A stretch of DNA of 64,000 bases from Isoetes taiwanensis (taxonomy: Eukaryota; Streptophyta; Lycopodiopsida; Isoetales; Isoetaceae), in NCBI GenBank assembly GCA_021234155.1, contig JAJEKV010000030.1:3756761-3820760 (forward strand), read 5' to 3'. The notes below the pieces were generated by a model. That model worked only from the letters and a program-made list of their open reading frames with translations. It had not been told where the DNA came from and did no database searches. The position numbers and the translations under genes were made by a program. The first letter of the stretch is position 1, and the number at the start of each line of letters is the position of its first letter. Positions 34,752 to 47,305 of the stretch are shown here, piece after piece.

Positions 34752-35864
34752 ACATGGCATTGGGTTGTCCACTCCATCCGCCCCTCCTGTACACACTTTG
34801 CGAGTAGGTTGAAGAGTGTTGGGACTGATCAGAGCCATGCCGGGTGCATAGCCAAAGGGGCTATTTCGGGTTACATCTCCCGGTCCCCGATGGGGCGGTA
34901 GGGATCACTCCCTCCGAGAGATCTACATGCTGACCTAAGGTGACTAGAGGGCCACTGCCCTTATTCGACTTAACCCACTGGAAGGTGAACTCCACCCCAC
35001 GGGTGTCGAGCCCATGCCTTACCCACACTCAGTGGCAAGCCATTAGACCTAGTCACTCGATCCCCAGGGCCTTACACACCGAGGGGATGGGTCAAGGGTC
35101 GAACACGAACCTCATTCTAAGCCCGGTCGGCCCCTTCACCCACAACCAGGTGGGGTTCTTGTGCACAGGCCGAAATCTAGTAATGCACTAAGAGGGACTA
35201 GCTAGGAGCATCATCTACTGAGCTTTAAGTCTCTACCCCCCTTCCCAATACAATGAGTCCACAGAATACATCCGTCCATCATATCAACATAAGTAAATAA
35301 GAACTAATCTAATTCATAGAGTTAGGTTCTTTAATTAGAGTCAATCTCAGGATCTGCTTGGCTACTAAGGGTGATTTAATAGGCTAAACCTACTGGTTCG
35401 AAGGCTGGAATAAGGTTTAGGCTATTCAATCGACCAAATACCTGATCCCTGGTTCACTCCTCTCGATCCGAAGGCGTCCATGACTTTGTTCTGCTTCGAG
35501 ATGCGGTCGGAAGGATGATCTGACCAGCTGGGGCGCACGGGCAGATCGTGGGAGTTGGAATTAACTCCTCAGGCGCGCGAATCGGAGCTCAGAAGGTCTG
35601 TGGGCGAAAAAGGGAATGTTAGGGTTTGGTGCCTTATGAAGGCTATCAGTTAGGTTTAGGGTTTCCATGACCCTTGGTCTACCTTTAATGGGTTAAAGGT
35701 CTAAAAGTGCGCACATTGCTAAGTGTGTGCACCATTGCAAGCTGCCCCCTAGGGCGCCCTTGCTTGGGTACACATCGGCGTACACGTCGATTGGGACGGC
35801 GTGTACGCGTGACGGTGCAGTACAGTATACGTCCTGGGACCGTATACTGTGCTGGAACGTCACA
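34752..35864 (-). repeat. Right LTR, truncated by about 380 bp
   Basis: It matches 29693-30807 with many single-base indels, concentrated in G/C runs, and short substitutions; it ends GGAACGTCACA before the cctac duplication. The missing 380 bp is the LTR part next to the expected primer-binding site in minus orientation, so the deletion probably also removed that site. Confidence 0.88.
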
Positions 35865-35936
35865 CCTACGACAGATGTTGCTATGATACAACCAATATTG
35901 TTCGAGGATGTTTTATTTAGAATCTTGCCCGATTAA
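35865..35936 (+). pseudogene. Last codons of the MULE transposase gene
   Basis: After the LTR element the frame left at 29313 resumes through the duplicated cctac: 'ELGVDP' is followed by 'TTDVAMIQPILFEDVLFRILPD' and a TAA at 35934-35936. The fit identifies this piece as the 3' end of the gene at 26228. Confidence 0.85.
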
Positions 35937-36179
35937 TTATTGGCTGAGAATTGATGATTTCTAGTTGATCATCATCAATTTCTAGTTGTGACCTTCATTT
36001 CATATATTAATGAAAATATGTTCTCATTGTATTGTAGGTAATTCTCTCCATAGGTAGCCAAGGGGTTGAAATCTCTTTTTCTTTGTTATATACAACTTAA
36101 CAAATTAAAAAAAAAAACACTTTGCATATGTTGAAATTGCACGCAAACATTTTACACTCGGAATTGACATACTTTAAAA

Positions 36180-37350
36180 TTGGTATAGAGATCCCCAAGC
36201 ATGAGTATGCTACTCATGAATGATACTTTGTTGGTAATAGAATAGAGGGTTGAGCAGTATATGTGAATAAGCATGTGAAATGCTCTAGACATCCTCATAG
36301 ATGATACTTTGGAATTGGTAGTGTTCTCCTCATGAGCGATACTTTAGAGAAGATTTTTGGAAACTTTGCAAACACTCAAAATAGAATGTTCTAGAATGTT
36401 TCAGATGCTCATATGCAAGCACCTCACTCTAGAAATAGTGAATGTAATAGATGTGGCCTCATGGGTGTAGTTGCGATATGGGTCCTCATGTGTGTATGTG
36501 TGAATATGCTACCCATGATAGTAAGTGTGAGTAACATCCTCATAGGTGATACTTTAGTAGGGCATGTGTACGGTAATAGGTGTGAGTAAACTCCTCATAC
36601 ATGGGTGCCAAGAAATAGATGTGGTAAAGGTCCTCATGGCTGTAAATGTCGTATGGGTCCTCATGGATGTGTGAGTATGCTCCTCATGCCTAATACTTTG
36701 GAATTAGTAATAGGCATGAGTGAGCTCCTTATGGATGGTTGAGCAATGGATGTTGAGTAACATGGGAAGTTTCTTGAACATATAGAGGTTGTAATTGGAA
36801 TTAGTAGCATGGTAGAGGTGTAAGTAGCCTCTTCATGGGTAATACTTCACAATTAGTAACAGGCGTGAGTAAACTCCTCTTGCACAGGTGCCAAGTAATA
36901 GATGTGGTAAAAGTCCTCATGGGTGTAGATGTGGTATGGGTCCTCATGGTTGTATGTGTGAGTATGCTCCTCATAGGTGGTTGAGCAATGGATGCTTAGT
37001 AACATGGGAAGTTTCTTGAATATATAGGGGCTGTACGTTGGAATTCATAGTAGATGTAGTAAGCTCCTAACGGGTGATACTTTAAAAATAGTAGTAGGTG
37101 TGGGTAAGCTCCCAATGGGTGATAGTTTGAAATTGGTAGTCGCCGTAATAAGTGTGAGTCAGTTTTTAATGGGTGAGAATTTGGAGTTGATAGTAGGTTT
37201 GAGTAAACTCCCAATGGATGATACTTTGAAATTGGTAGTAAATGTGACTAAGCTCCTCAATGTATGATGGTTTGGAATTGGTAAGTAGGTATGTATGAGA
37301 GAATGCCGAACCGAGGTTGATTAAGCTCCCTACGGGTGACACTTTAGAAT
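36180..37350. repeat. Degenerate ~45-bp tandem repeats
   Basis: About 25 loosely conserved units of the form 'gatactttggaattggtagtaggtgtgagtaagctcctcatgggt', often with an inserted 'gtagatgtggtatgggtcctcatg'. Conservation is higher toward the right (37060-37260). No ORF persists through the units. Confidence 0.8.
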
Positions 37351-37362
37351 TAGTACTAGGAC

Positions 37363-37560
37363 TACATGGGTGGGCCCAAACCGAGGCGAGGCCTCAGGCC
37401 GAGGCCGAGCCGAGGAATAGTCCCAAGGATGTCCAAACCGAGGCGAGGCCCTGGAGGGCCCGAGCCGAGGAAGGCTACAAAAGAAAAGGGTCCGGGGCCT
37501 CGAGCCGAGGAAGGCTACAAAAGAAAAGGGCACATGGGTGGGCCCAAATCGAGTAAACTT
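37363..37560. repeat. Short GC-rich duplications
   Basis: 'acatgggtgggcccaaa.cgag' occurs at 37363 and 37530; 'gagccgaggaaggctacaaa' occurs at 37461 and 37503; 'aaaccgaggcgaggcc' occurs at 37378 and 37436. The block abuts the broken 5' end of a LINE. Confidence 0.75.
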
Positions 37561-37564
37561 CTTG

Positions 37565-39103
37565 GTATTCCTTGGAAGGTGCTTCCTCATGGGAAGGCTA
37601 CTAAACTTCTTGGTATTCCGGTGGGCATTCATATTTCTACCTCTGATGCTTGGGATATTATCATAGAAGGGTTGCGTAAGCATTTATTTTGGTGGAATAC
37701 TGCTAAGCTCTCTCTGCCAGCGCGAATAACTGTTGCTAAGCATGTTTTAAGTAATTCCCATGCCCTTCTGGCTTCTCAGTCAAAATTTTAGGTGATTGTT
37801 ACTATTGTTCGTAATTTTATTTGGGGTGGGACTGAGGAGCATGCTGTGGTCAAGGTTGCATGGTCCAAGAAATTTGCAGGTGGTTTGGGTATGACAGACT
37901 TCCATTTGCAGAGTAAGATTCTAATTTCTAAATTCATTTGGAGGATCCTCAAGGATATGGTTGACTCACCTGGAGTGCGGTTGGTGAGGCAACCACTTGC
38001 ACATTGTGTTCCTTTTGGGAAAGCTTCATTAAAACCGCTTCTTCCTTGGAGTCTCTTTTATCAGCTATGCCCTTTTCCTAATGCCTCTCCTTTTTTGAAA
38101 GGCTTACTGGAGTCTTGGGAGACAATACAGACCCTGTTTCGTATTGATCTTGTGGCATGTCATCAGTTGAGTGCCCCTTGTTGGTGGATACCTGTGGAAA
38201 ATAATCTTCTACTTTGTGCCTCGGTTATCCATTAACTCAACGGCATTGGAGGTTAGCAGGAATCTGGACAGTTGCGGCATGGTATGATTCTGGCCAGTTA
38301 GCGACATGGCAAATCTTTCAAACAAAATTCTCATTGTCTCGATGGGACAGACCTATTTGGCAAAAGATTGCTAGTACTCTGCCATTGGTTGCTCCAGAGG
38401 CTATTGAAGGGTGCAGAGTGTTCACGAGCATAGGCTTGTGAACTCTATGTATAGGCTGCTTGTCAATAGTGATATCCTTCCGCCATCCACTAGGTGGTCC
38501 CTTCAGCTTTCACCTCCTAATTGGAGACATATGTGGACTTGGGCTTGGAATAAACTACTCCATCCTAAGGTGGCGGTGCTTTAGTAGCAGATTCTTCACA
38601 GATGCCCTCGTGTGAACGTGCTTGTCCACAGATTTGATCCTCGAGTGTCAGCACTCTGCCCACTGTGCAAGCAAAGGGACGAGACCATTGAGCATTGTTT
38701 CTTTTTACGTGTTCATCTCCAGCCTGTTTGGTCTTGACTGCTTTTCTTTTTTTCATGTGACATTGACAAGTTAGCAAGTGCTTCTGGCTATTTATCCGGA
38801 TGCTTGGAGTAAGTTGCGGAGCCAAGCATTTCATTTAGCACCAGGATGGTTGTCGTGGTCCATCTGGAAGCACAGAAGACTGTGTATCTTTCAGGGTTTG
38901 GATATTCCTCCTGCAGTTGTCCTCCAGGACGCACAAGCTAGAATCGCTAAGGCATACCATTGTTCTTCGCTTGCTCCTGCCAAGCGACAGTTGATATTTG
39001 AGTCCTACTTGAGTGTGCTGTCTTATGCATAGGCTGGTGGTTCTATTCAGTGGATCATGGAGTTTCAATAAAGTTTGTCGTTCTTCAAAAAAAAAAAAAA
39101 AAT
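37565..39103 (+). mobile_element. 5'-truncated LINE (non-LTR retrotransposon), 3' end with poly(A)
   Basis: It begins in the thumb region after the RT catalytic core ('KLLGIPVGIHI', 'KHLFWWNTAKLSLPARITVAKHVLS'), passes 'FIWGGTEE' and 'KILISKFIWRIL', and reaches the LINE zinc-binding region at about 38600-38740 ('SALCPLCKQRDETIEHCFFL'). It ends 'CAATAAAGTTTGTCGTTCTTC' plus a run of about 16 A (39088-39103). An in-frame TAG (37789) and several frameshifts inactivate it. Truncation at the 5' side is normal for LINE insertion. Confidence 0.88.
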
Positions 39104-40225
39104 ACCTTCCGCGAGTCTCATCCAATCTAAACAGTTAATGTGGAGAGGGTAGTTGATATTTGGATGCTATCAGTATGCATAACTTTTTTGGACAAATCTT
39201 TTACCCAAAGAAACACCTGAGGGTAAACGTCGATCCTATGCTCAGCACAATTAGGAAGCAAATTTATATTATCTGCAACAATTTTCCAGGAAGAGGAGTC
39301 CCACCAGAGCAAACCAAACTTATGCCTGAATCTATCCCAAGAAAGAAGACGGCATTCTTATACCATGCCTCCAAAGAGTTAACTCCAGTAGCTTTCCATC
39401 TGTGCTAAGTGGCAGGATGCATTGTTGTAGCCAGGGGGAGATGGCCTATAGGAACCCACAAAAAAGACGAAGTGGTCTGAAACTAGATAGCAGGGTGAAA
39501 TGTGATGAGGAGTCTAATAGCATCCCATGCCTTAACTCTTCAACAATGGTGAGGAGCAAGAGGATACAATAGCGCCCAAGCTAGAGGAGGCTAAATGGTT
39601 AGTTTACCAAGTGGACCCTTACATGACGTGGGTCTGCTTCTTGGCTCGTGTTGTGGCTAAAATAGAGGTGTCTTTTGAGTTATAAAAATCTACTTCAATG
39701 ATTTGAGATTGTACCTGGCGCCTCCCACGATTTGGAAGGCACATCATCGAGAATTTTAGCCAGACCTATCAATCTATGCACCCCCACTCTGCCCCATCGC
39801 ATCACCAGAATAACCATATGAGTTTCAAATATATAGCATAATAACAGGGGGTTTTGTTTGTATCTTTGATGGCCATATTAGATAAGGTATACTAATTAGT
39901 ACATCTAGAGTGCGTCAATTATTTGCATGCAACTTGTGCCAATTTTTTTCTTTGTCAAGATCAAAGGGCTTACGACAATCATTTAAAAAAAAAAAGACAA
40001 AATCTAAGGTCCTACAATAAAAGCCCCCTTTTAATAATAATAACTAGAAATGCGTGCCCGACAATGCCGAGCATTACTTGTGGGCGTATGAAATGTGAAA
40101 GTGAAACAGAATGCATAGGTGGATAGAATAGATTGATGAAATGGGGTGGGGGGAGGAAATGGATAGATGCGGTGAGCCTGTAGATGAAATGGAGATTATA
40201 TTTGATGTTTGTGAACTAAAGGCCA
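39104..40225. other. Spacer between the two LINEs, possibly old LINE-derived DNA
   Basis: No clear gene. A minus-strand frame at 39330-39127 reads 'FGLLWWDSSSWKIVADNINLLP', reminiscent of other LINE-derived ORFs but not assignable. A phrase 'gcgtgcccgacaatgccgagc' (40049-40069) resembles 'cgtatgcccggcattgccgggc' at 5546 inside the TIR element. Confidence 0.35.
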
Positions 40226-43200
40226 TTTTTTTTTGGAAGGACGAAAACCGAGAAGTTTATTAATCAGATAAAAAGTACAGAATTTACATGTCTCATCTAA
40301 CTGTGTAAGCACAAAAAGGTGCCACAGGAGCACGAGCCTGGAGCACAATGTACTTACTTCAGAATAGGAGACTAACAATAAGAATCAATTCGAAGATACT
40401 AAATCCAAATGCGTTCCATCATTTCTGATTCAAGGGAGGAACACTATGCAGTCAGTATTTTTTCTGGACCACCGTCATAACACCAATGCGGATGAATAAA
40501 TGCCCTGAAAGATATGGTGTCTGCGACTACAGAAGCCAACCAGAACCAAGATGGAATGCCTTCTGTTTAGCTGGGGGCCATGCGTTAGGATAGGACGCCA
40601 AGAGAATGCATCGGCAGTCCAATGTACTGTTCAACGAACCTTGTAGTCAGGACTACGTTGGTTGAACCTCTGGACAATCTAACACGCAGGCACATATAGA
40701 TAACCTGCCACCATAGTATAGAGACTTTAGGGTGGAGCAACCGATCTTAAAGCCATCACCATGTATGACACAAAATGGGTTGTGGAACCTGTAGGTGCAA
40801 CCCATCTGCCAACTGAAGGGGCTGTGATGCTAAAAGAATGCGATATACTGATCTGACAAAGTGCTTGCTCTTCTGAATATTTTCATGACAGTCTCAAGAC
40901 ACCCTTTTAGCAACACCAACTTGCACTATAAGAGGCAAATTTTCTGCGACCTTATCCCAAAGAGACACATCCCAAACTTTGCCTGAAATTCAGGCCGAGA
41001 CAATAGGCGACCCCATGCTTGAATAGAGACAACAGCTGCAAGAACCCATCATCTTTGTGTAAGGGGATGAATTGATGCTGCCAGTGGAGGTGCTGAGGGA
41101 TTTGAAGGCAGTGGTGCCCACCACCATGGAGTCTCTAATAGGGCGTGGATGGAGGGGCAAGGCCAGAAAAGATGTTTGACTGTCTTTCGTGCTGTCAATA
41201 CGTCAGGCGAAAATGGAGAAGCACTTGGAAAAGGCTGCAGAGTCTGAAATGATGCCCAAGGTAGGACTGGTTTGACAACCTTCTTGCCTAGAGGGATATA
41301 GTGATCAAGAGCTTATCTAAGAAGGCATAATCAGGAGAGCCATCTTCACCATTCAGGAGTCTCCAAATGAACTTTGAAATAAGGACTTTGCTCTGCAGTA
41401 AGAAGTGCATCATACCCAGAATACCTTCCCATTTTGGAAGGATGCACTTTGACCAAATCACCTTAATCACAATACCTTCCTCAGTACCCACCCATATAAA
41501 GTTTCGAGCTATTGCAATGAGCTCACGTACTTTGATCTGTGGGGCTAGCAATAAGGATGCCATATAAACATGAGTACTACTAAGGACTGACTTGGCCACT
41601 GTAATGCGACCCGCAAGAGACAACTTTGCGGTGGACCACCAGAACAAGTGCTTCTCCAAACCCTTAATGATCTCCTCCCATCCAGCTCCCATCGTAACAT
41701 AGATGCCAACTATTATCCCCAACAACTTGATGGCCTATCCATGTGCAAGTAATTTCTATGGATAATCATGAACAAAGGCCGGAGTTGGAGTATCCAATGT
41801 CCATGAAGAAGTATACTTATGCCACCCCAAAAGGACACCGGAAGCTAGTGAAAAAGTGTCTAAGAGCAATTTGGCAGCTGCAAGATTCCCAGCATTAGTG
41901 ACTAGGAAGAGGAACATGTTGTCTGCATATTGATTGCAAACCTCTTGTATGCCATCCTCCATTGCAAGACCATGGAGAAGTCCCTTTGTGGTTGCAACGG
42001 TGAATAACTGTGACAAAGCCTCTGCGACAATTGTAAAAAGTAGTGGTGCTAAAGGGCATCCCTGGCGAATACCACGATTGGGTTGTTGAGATGGACTCTT
42101 TCAAGATGTCCTTCACTCGCTCTGCAAAAGCCTTGGCGAAGATCTTATATATAGATGACAATAAGGTGATGGGCCGCCTATCTGAAATAGTCTGAGGATC
42201 CTTGACCTTGGGGATGAGTGAGATGGCACCTTTGCTTAGAATTCTATCCAAAGTAGTGGACCGCCGAAAGTCACATAAAGCATCATACACATATGGCTCC
42301 ACCCATTCCCAATACTCCTGGAAGAACTCAATTGGGAAACCATCCAAACCTGGGCATTTGCCTCTTTTCAGTTCAAAGACTGCCGAACCTAAATCATCAC
42401 CTGTCATGGCCGCCTCTATTGACACGCGCTGCTCATCAGAGATGATGGGGGAAATCCTAGACAAATAGTATCTCGCATTTTCGATTGAAAGGGAAGATGT
42501 TTCTCAGCGAAAAAAATCTAAAAGTGGGTATGCAGATATTGCTTGAGTTCGGTTGACACTGTTAGCACCGTGCCATCCGGCAAAAGCAATGAGGACATGG
42601 TTACGTCATGCGACACCTCTTAGTCACACGAAAAAAGAAGCCTGTACAACGATCTCCATCACAACCTGCCTTCATCTTTGCCTGCTGGATTTGCTCCTTC
42701 TTCAATGCTTAAATCTGTGCCAAAATATCTCGATCATGAACACTTGGAAGGAGTCCCTCTCGAGAATGGAGCAGGTCCTGATACAAGGTGTCCCATAAGG
42801 CACGACCTACTGCTGTAGACTCTCGGCCCCACTGTTTGGCAAAGTCTTTGATTGCCGCAATTGCATCCACTATGTCAGTCATGCCTCGACGTCGGCTGAA
42901 GGCAGTTGTCCAAGTGTTCTTGCAGCCTTCTTGAAAGTTAGCATCCTTTAAGAACCTTACATTCAAGCGAAAACACGTCCGCCCAGGTCGTGGCTGCTGC
43001 AGAGGCTTGTCTGAAAGGAATTGCGGATGGTGGTCTGAATCTGAGTTGTCTTTGAGACAGAACCGAAAGAGATCTAGAAGCGCCACAACTGCATCTGCAT
43101 TCCAGTAAGCTCTATCCAACTAAGAGCTTGCGCGACCCCCATCAACTTGACCATTGTACTAAGTAAAGGCACCTTCACTATCAATCTCGAGAGGTTGCAG

Positions 43201-43290
43201 TCATGGAGTAGATGGAGCAACTGCTGGCGTTCAAAACCAGACACCATTGTAGAGGTAGCCCCCAACCGACCGGACTCCATTTCCGCACAT
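40226..43290 (-). mobile_element. LINE of the same family in opposite orientation
   Basis: On the minus strand: the end of an endonuclease domain (43119-43010, 'LDRAYWNADAVVALLDLFRF' and 'SDHHPQFL'); the RT ('GKCPGLDGFPIEFFQEYW', 'IPKVKDPQTISDRRPITLLS', 42464-42080); the catalytic box as 'QYADNMFLF' (about 41932-41906), where YADD has become YADN; then 'KLLGIIVGIYV', 'KHLFWWSTAKLSLAGRITVAK' (41725-41290), homologous to 37600-37750. It ends with 'TTAATAAACTTC' and a short poly(A) (plus-strand T run at 40226-40235). Frameshifts and the D-to-N change make it inactive. Confidence 0.88.
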
Positions 43291-43842
43291 TCTCATTTTA
43301 ATAAAGAAGATAATTAAAAAAAAAAGGGTAGGCTTGGGGCAAAGCTACGATTTTGGAGAGATAATAAAGTTGATAGAAGTTGTTGGTTTGTGAATGAGCA
43401 ACACATAAAATGGACACTCATAAATGGAGGAATGAAACATAATTCATTTGGAGGGCATAAGAGATACCATATGGAGGGTGAGTGTCATCTTCCTTGTATA
43501 TTGGCAATTCTCATATGGAAAGTGAGGTGAGTGTTCTTGGATTTGGGCCAATCTAACCATATTTAGTATCAACAAATAATGTGTAATGCATATGCGTGCC
43601 GAAGTTAACATTTAACAACATATAGAATTGGCATTACAATTGTCGTTCAAACTTAGATCCCTTCCTACACACGTCTTTAATACTTCTTATTCCAAAAGGT
43701 TATGTCAAGAAAAAATAACATTTTATTATTTTGCTATAAGAGAGAGGAAACCTTGATAACTTTGGATCCAAGTTTGTTTTCAAAAATTTGGGGTGAGCAG
43801 AATAAACTCAAAAGAAAAATGGATATAAAGACCTATTTTTGC
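43291..43842. other. AT-rich spacer
   Basis: Nothing recognisable apart from an A run at 43313-43326. Confidence 0.4.
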
Positions 43843-44466
43843 TCAGTTCTTAAACAAAAATCCTGGATAACCATTGAGTAGCAAAGAGCGATATTGATTT
43901 TCTAAGATGCCGACAGTTTTATCAAGAAATGGTGAATGCATTGGTGCAAACTTTAGCTCCTTAAATTGAGTGACCATCCATGCTGTAGGAAGCCAGACAA
44001 CAGGAAAATACTCAGAGTTGTTGCATTCAAGAAGTCTGGTCAGTGTGCTAACCTCGGCTCTAGCTCTCACGCTATGTTCTTGCAACAAACTTATTCTTAA
44101 CAAATCCACATCCAGAGTTTCAAGTACCTACTGGAGTTATCGAAATGCAAGGAGTCATGCTTGACTATGCTTTGCCTATGCAGGCATGCCACCCTCATCG
44201 TCATTCTTGGAGGATGCAATAACCAAATTTGCATATACAATTAAATCATTAGCATCTTGTGGCACTGAACTCCACGAAACCCACAGAACTGGCGACCTCC
44301 ACTCTGCTTTGCCTATGTCGGATGCAGCCGGGAAGAGAGGAAGCCGACAGATGAAGGAGATTGGGAAGCCATAGCTGACGTGGGTATGATGTTGGATTCC
44401 ACGTGGACAAACTAGAATTGGATCGCCTAGAATTGCACCAAATTGTGCTAAAAAAAAAAAAAGCAA
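43843..44466 (-). pseudogene. Fragment of an unidentified host gene (two exon-like pieces)
   Basis: Minus-strand piece one (about 44400-44190) reads '...FPISFICRLPLFPAASDIG', 'SVPQDANDLIVYANLVIASS' and 'NDDEGG'. Piece two starts after a good acceptor (CCAGTAG, 44132) with 'VLETLDVDLLRISLLQEHSV', 'NNSEYFPVVWLPTAWMVTQF' and ends 'FLFKN' at a TGA (43843). The two phases do not join cleanly by eye. The composition looks like a real protein, but I do not recognise it. Confidence 0.35.
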
Positions 44467-46383
44467 GAGTCCACCATTGTGAATACGAAACTCTAGGGTT
44501 TCAAAAGTGGTTCATGGAGCCAGAAGACTAGGGCAAGGAAGGGTAAGGGCAAGGAAGCAGTTTCTTTCAAAAGGATTGTAGATTGTAGACCTGTGTAAAA
44601 CGATGCCAGCAAGCCCAAATTGTCGCCTTTGTAGCACGTTACAGTACCAGGCCAGAACATTTGTGTCAGATTCGGAACATCTGGAATTGCTGCACTGGAT
44701 TAGATGGCCAGAACTTGCTGAGCTGCATGAAATCAGTTGCTCAAGACAATCAGATTTCTTGCTACTAGTAAACGATTTGTTTATGCTTTATCTCTCCAAT
44801 AAAATATCTATCTCTGTGATATATTTGTTGAAGAGCTCTGTGTTCGATTCATCCTGTGTGGATTGTTGTATATAGGAGAAAAACCTTTGCGGATGTTAGT
44901 GAAGTGTAGGAGGTCAGAATGGAGGAGATTATAGGAGGTTGAGCTTTGGAATTACTCTAGGTTCAAATCCCAGGCTTAAAAACCTTATGTTTCTAACAGT
45001 CGGGTTCTGGCAAGCTATGGCAATAGGCGTTTCTGGACAAACGTATCTTCAATAGGCAACCACAAGCTATAGTTGTGGTTGCTTGGGATTGAATTGGCAG
45101 GCAAGTTTTTAATTACGTCCCCAAAATATCTCTTCTCTATGATTTTGGCGTAGGTGGGCCGGAAAAAGGGGGACCTGGAATTGTTTTTTGTGTATGGTCT
45201 GAGGGGCGTTCTTTTTTTCTTCACTGCTCTGCATGGTCGGAAATAGCAGCTGTAGGGTTCACGGGGGCTTCTAAGAACAGCCCGATGTGGGCGCCTCTGC
45301 CCAAATGAAGCATTTTCGGCGTCTGTTCATAGAGTGAGGCCAATTCCGACTGCCTTGGAGGTAGTTGATGTAGATCGGGTAGGCATAGGGTGAAGGGGGT
45401 GTAAGCTGTGGTTTAGATCCTTCTTCATATATGGACAGAGGGATGGACAGCAACTACATAGATGAAGAAATCAGCAGGAAACATGAAGATATCCTGTTCC
45501 GTTGGTTTGTGTGCAGGTCGAGAAGAGAGGTGTAGTTCGACATAGAGGCCGGCATGAACAAATTCAATGTACAACCTTTTTGTTTTAAGCAATCGGCTGT
45601 TTTTAGCAGGCCATGGATGTTACTGATATGAATAGCAGAAGCTGCAGGGATTTAAGCCTTCTTTAACCGCCATTTCTCACCCATATCGTCTTTTTGTTGG
45701 GCTGTTTTAAGCCGAGCAAGAGATCCTAAATTCGCACTGTCTAAAACTTGTTGCTAGAAGGGCTGTCAGTGGTAAGGACGCCCCCAATATATGAAAGCAT
45801 CTGTTGTTTGCATATGGGTTTCTGTTGCTTTCACTCTCTGTTCGTTCGGGATTGTGGAACCTTAGGTGCTGTCATGCATTGTTATTGGTGTACGTATATG
45901 AAGCATATAGGGAGCGTGTTCATATACGGGGGTGTGAGATGTAAAATCTGACACCCTTGATTTGGCATATCCTCACGACTATACCTTCACCCAATGAACA
46001 AAAAAAAACATTAACACATAGAGGCATTTAACACATGGAAAGTCCAAGTTTTTAATAAGGTTTCGTTATGTATGGCATAAAGTTTCTAATTTGTGCACAG
46101 AAAATTACGAGACAACAGTCTCAAGACTTTTGGAGCATTACCATAACCATTGCATATCCAAAAGGTTTGTCGCTGGACAACAACGGAAAGGCCCTTCTGT
46201 TGGTTATTGGTCGTGTATTATTTCGGTGGTCATTTCGAAGATGAAAAGGTAGCTTATTTGGATAAATAGAGGTACTATTCTACATCTAAATTATTTGTTT
46301 ATCATCTTTGAAAGTCCCTTGCAATTCCATTCTAAGTTTGTCAGTATCTCTCTCGGGGGTGGTTGTGCTTTGCAGGTTTAACC
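44467..46383. other. Noncoding stretch
   Basis: No supported gene. An A-rich run at 44449-44462 is followed by a region ending 'tctctccaataaaatatcta' (44790-44812), which could be an old LTR or transcript end. The rest shows no structure I can name. Confidence 0.35.
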
Positions 46384-46477
46384 TTAGGTGCAATTGGCAG
46401 ACTCAGAAGACAAGAACATTTTGAAACAACAAATACACTCCGTATTCAATGTAAGTATTATTTCTGAATGTCTATGT

Positions 46478-47305
46478 AAAGTTCTAGAACTACTCTGAGA
46501 ATACACAGACAAGAATGCTGAAATGCCATCTTGGACATCTCCTTGATAACCAAACCAAATACATAAAGATAGCAAGTCAGTGGAACCATTATGGCTGGGA
46601 TTAACAAACCCCGCCCTTTCGGGTTTTCGAGGAAAAACCCTGACCATAATGGGACCACTAACCAACGCTAGAGACAAAGCATAAAAGCCCTTATACCCTC
46701 ATGCTGACCAGCCTTGTCGGGTGGGAACTACAACAAAGTAATGACCTTGCGAAGACACAACATGTTTGAGTTTCCTTCTCCATTGATCTCAATCTTACGC
46801 CCAGCATCAACACTTTCGTCAAACAGCCCTGCCAAAGGAAAATCGCACACGAACCATTTCCTGCAAACACAAAAAGTAAACCAAAAAGCCACCAAGGCTA
46901 TCCAGGCATCAGAGCCTACAACCAGCCACCAAGGCTTCCAACTAGGCACAAAGGCCACCACTAGGCACACAGGCCTCCACCAGGCACCAAGGCCTCACCA
47001 GGCACTCAGCCTCAACCAGGCACTAGCCTTCAAACCAAATGTTAGTATACCAACAAGCCAAACATGCAAGGGAGGGTGGGGGTGGGGAGTTGGGCCCGGT
47101 CAGAGAAAAGGAAGACGGAGATGCTAAGAGGCTGATGAAGAGGGAAATGAGCGACCAAGAACTAAATAGGGATCTTAGGAAACTGCCAACATAACTAACC
47201 CTAACTGCATCGTACTTCTAGAATTATGTTTTCCTTCTATTCGGTGAAACGAAGGAAAACATTATTTCTAGAACTACTCTGAGAATACACAGACAAGAAT
47301 GCTGA
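46478..47305. repeat. Pair of ~40-bp direct repeats
   Basis: 'ttctagaactactctgagaa' followed by 'tacacagacaagaatgctga' occurs at about 46483-46523 and again at about 47265-47305. The intervening 780 bp contains a short proline/alanine-coding stretch of 'ccaccaaggc' / 'caggcac' repeats (46886-47035). Confidence 0.7.

Larger units (their letters stand above)
29309..35869 (-). mobile_element. LTR retrotransposon inserted in the MULE gene (TSD cctac)
   Basis: The 5-bp repeat cctac (29309-29313 and 35865-35869) flanks 6,551 bp beginning TGTGACGTCC and ending ACGTCACA. Two long direct repeats (29314-30807 and 34752-35864) are its LTRs. A purine run on the minus strand, AGGTGGGGAGAA (30819-30808), sits against the left LTR as a polypurine tract would, so the element probably reads on the minus strand. 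The interior (30808-34751) has no recognisable gag or pol and is a large non-autonomous derivative. Removing it with one cctac restores the MULE frame. Confidence 0.9.

Noticed and set aside
38565-39125. Minus-strand ORFs at the end of the plus-strand LINE
   Set aside because: They are antisense shadows of the LINE zinc-binding region and tail.
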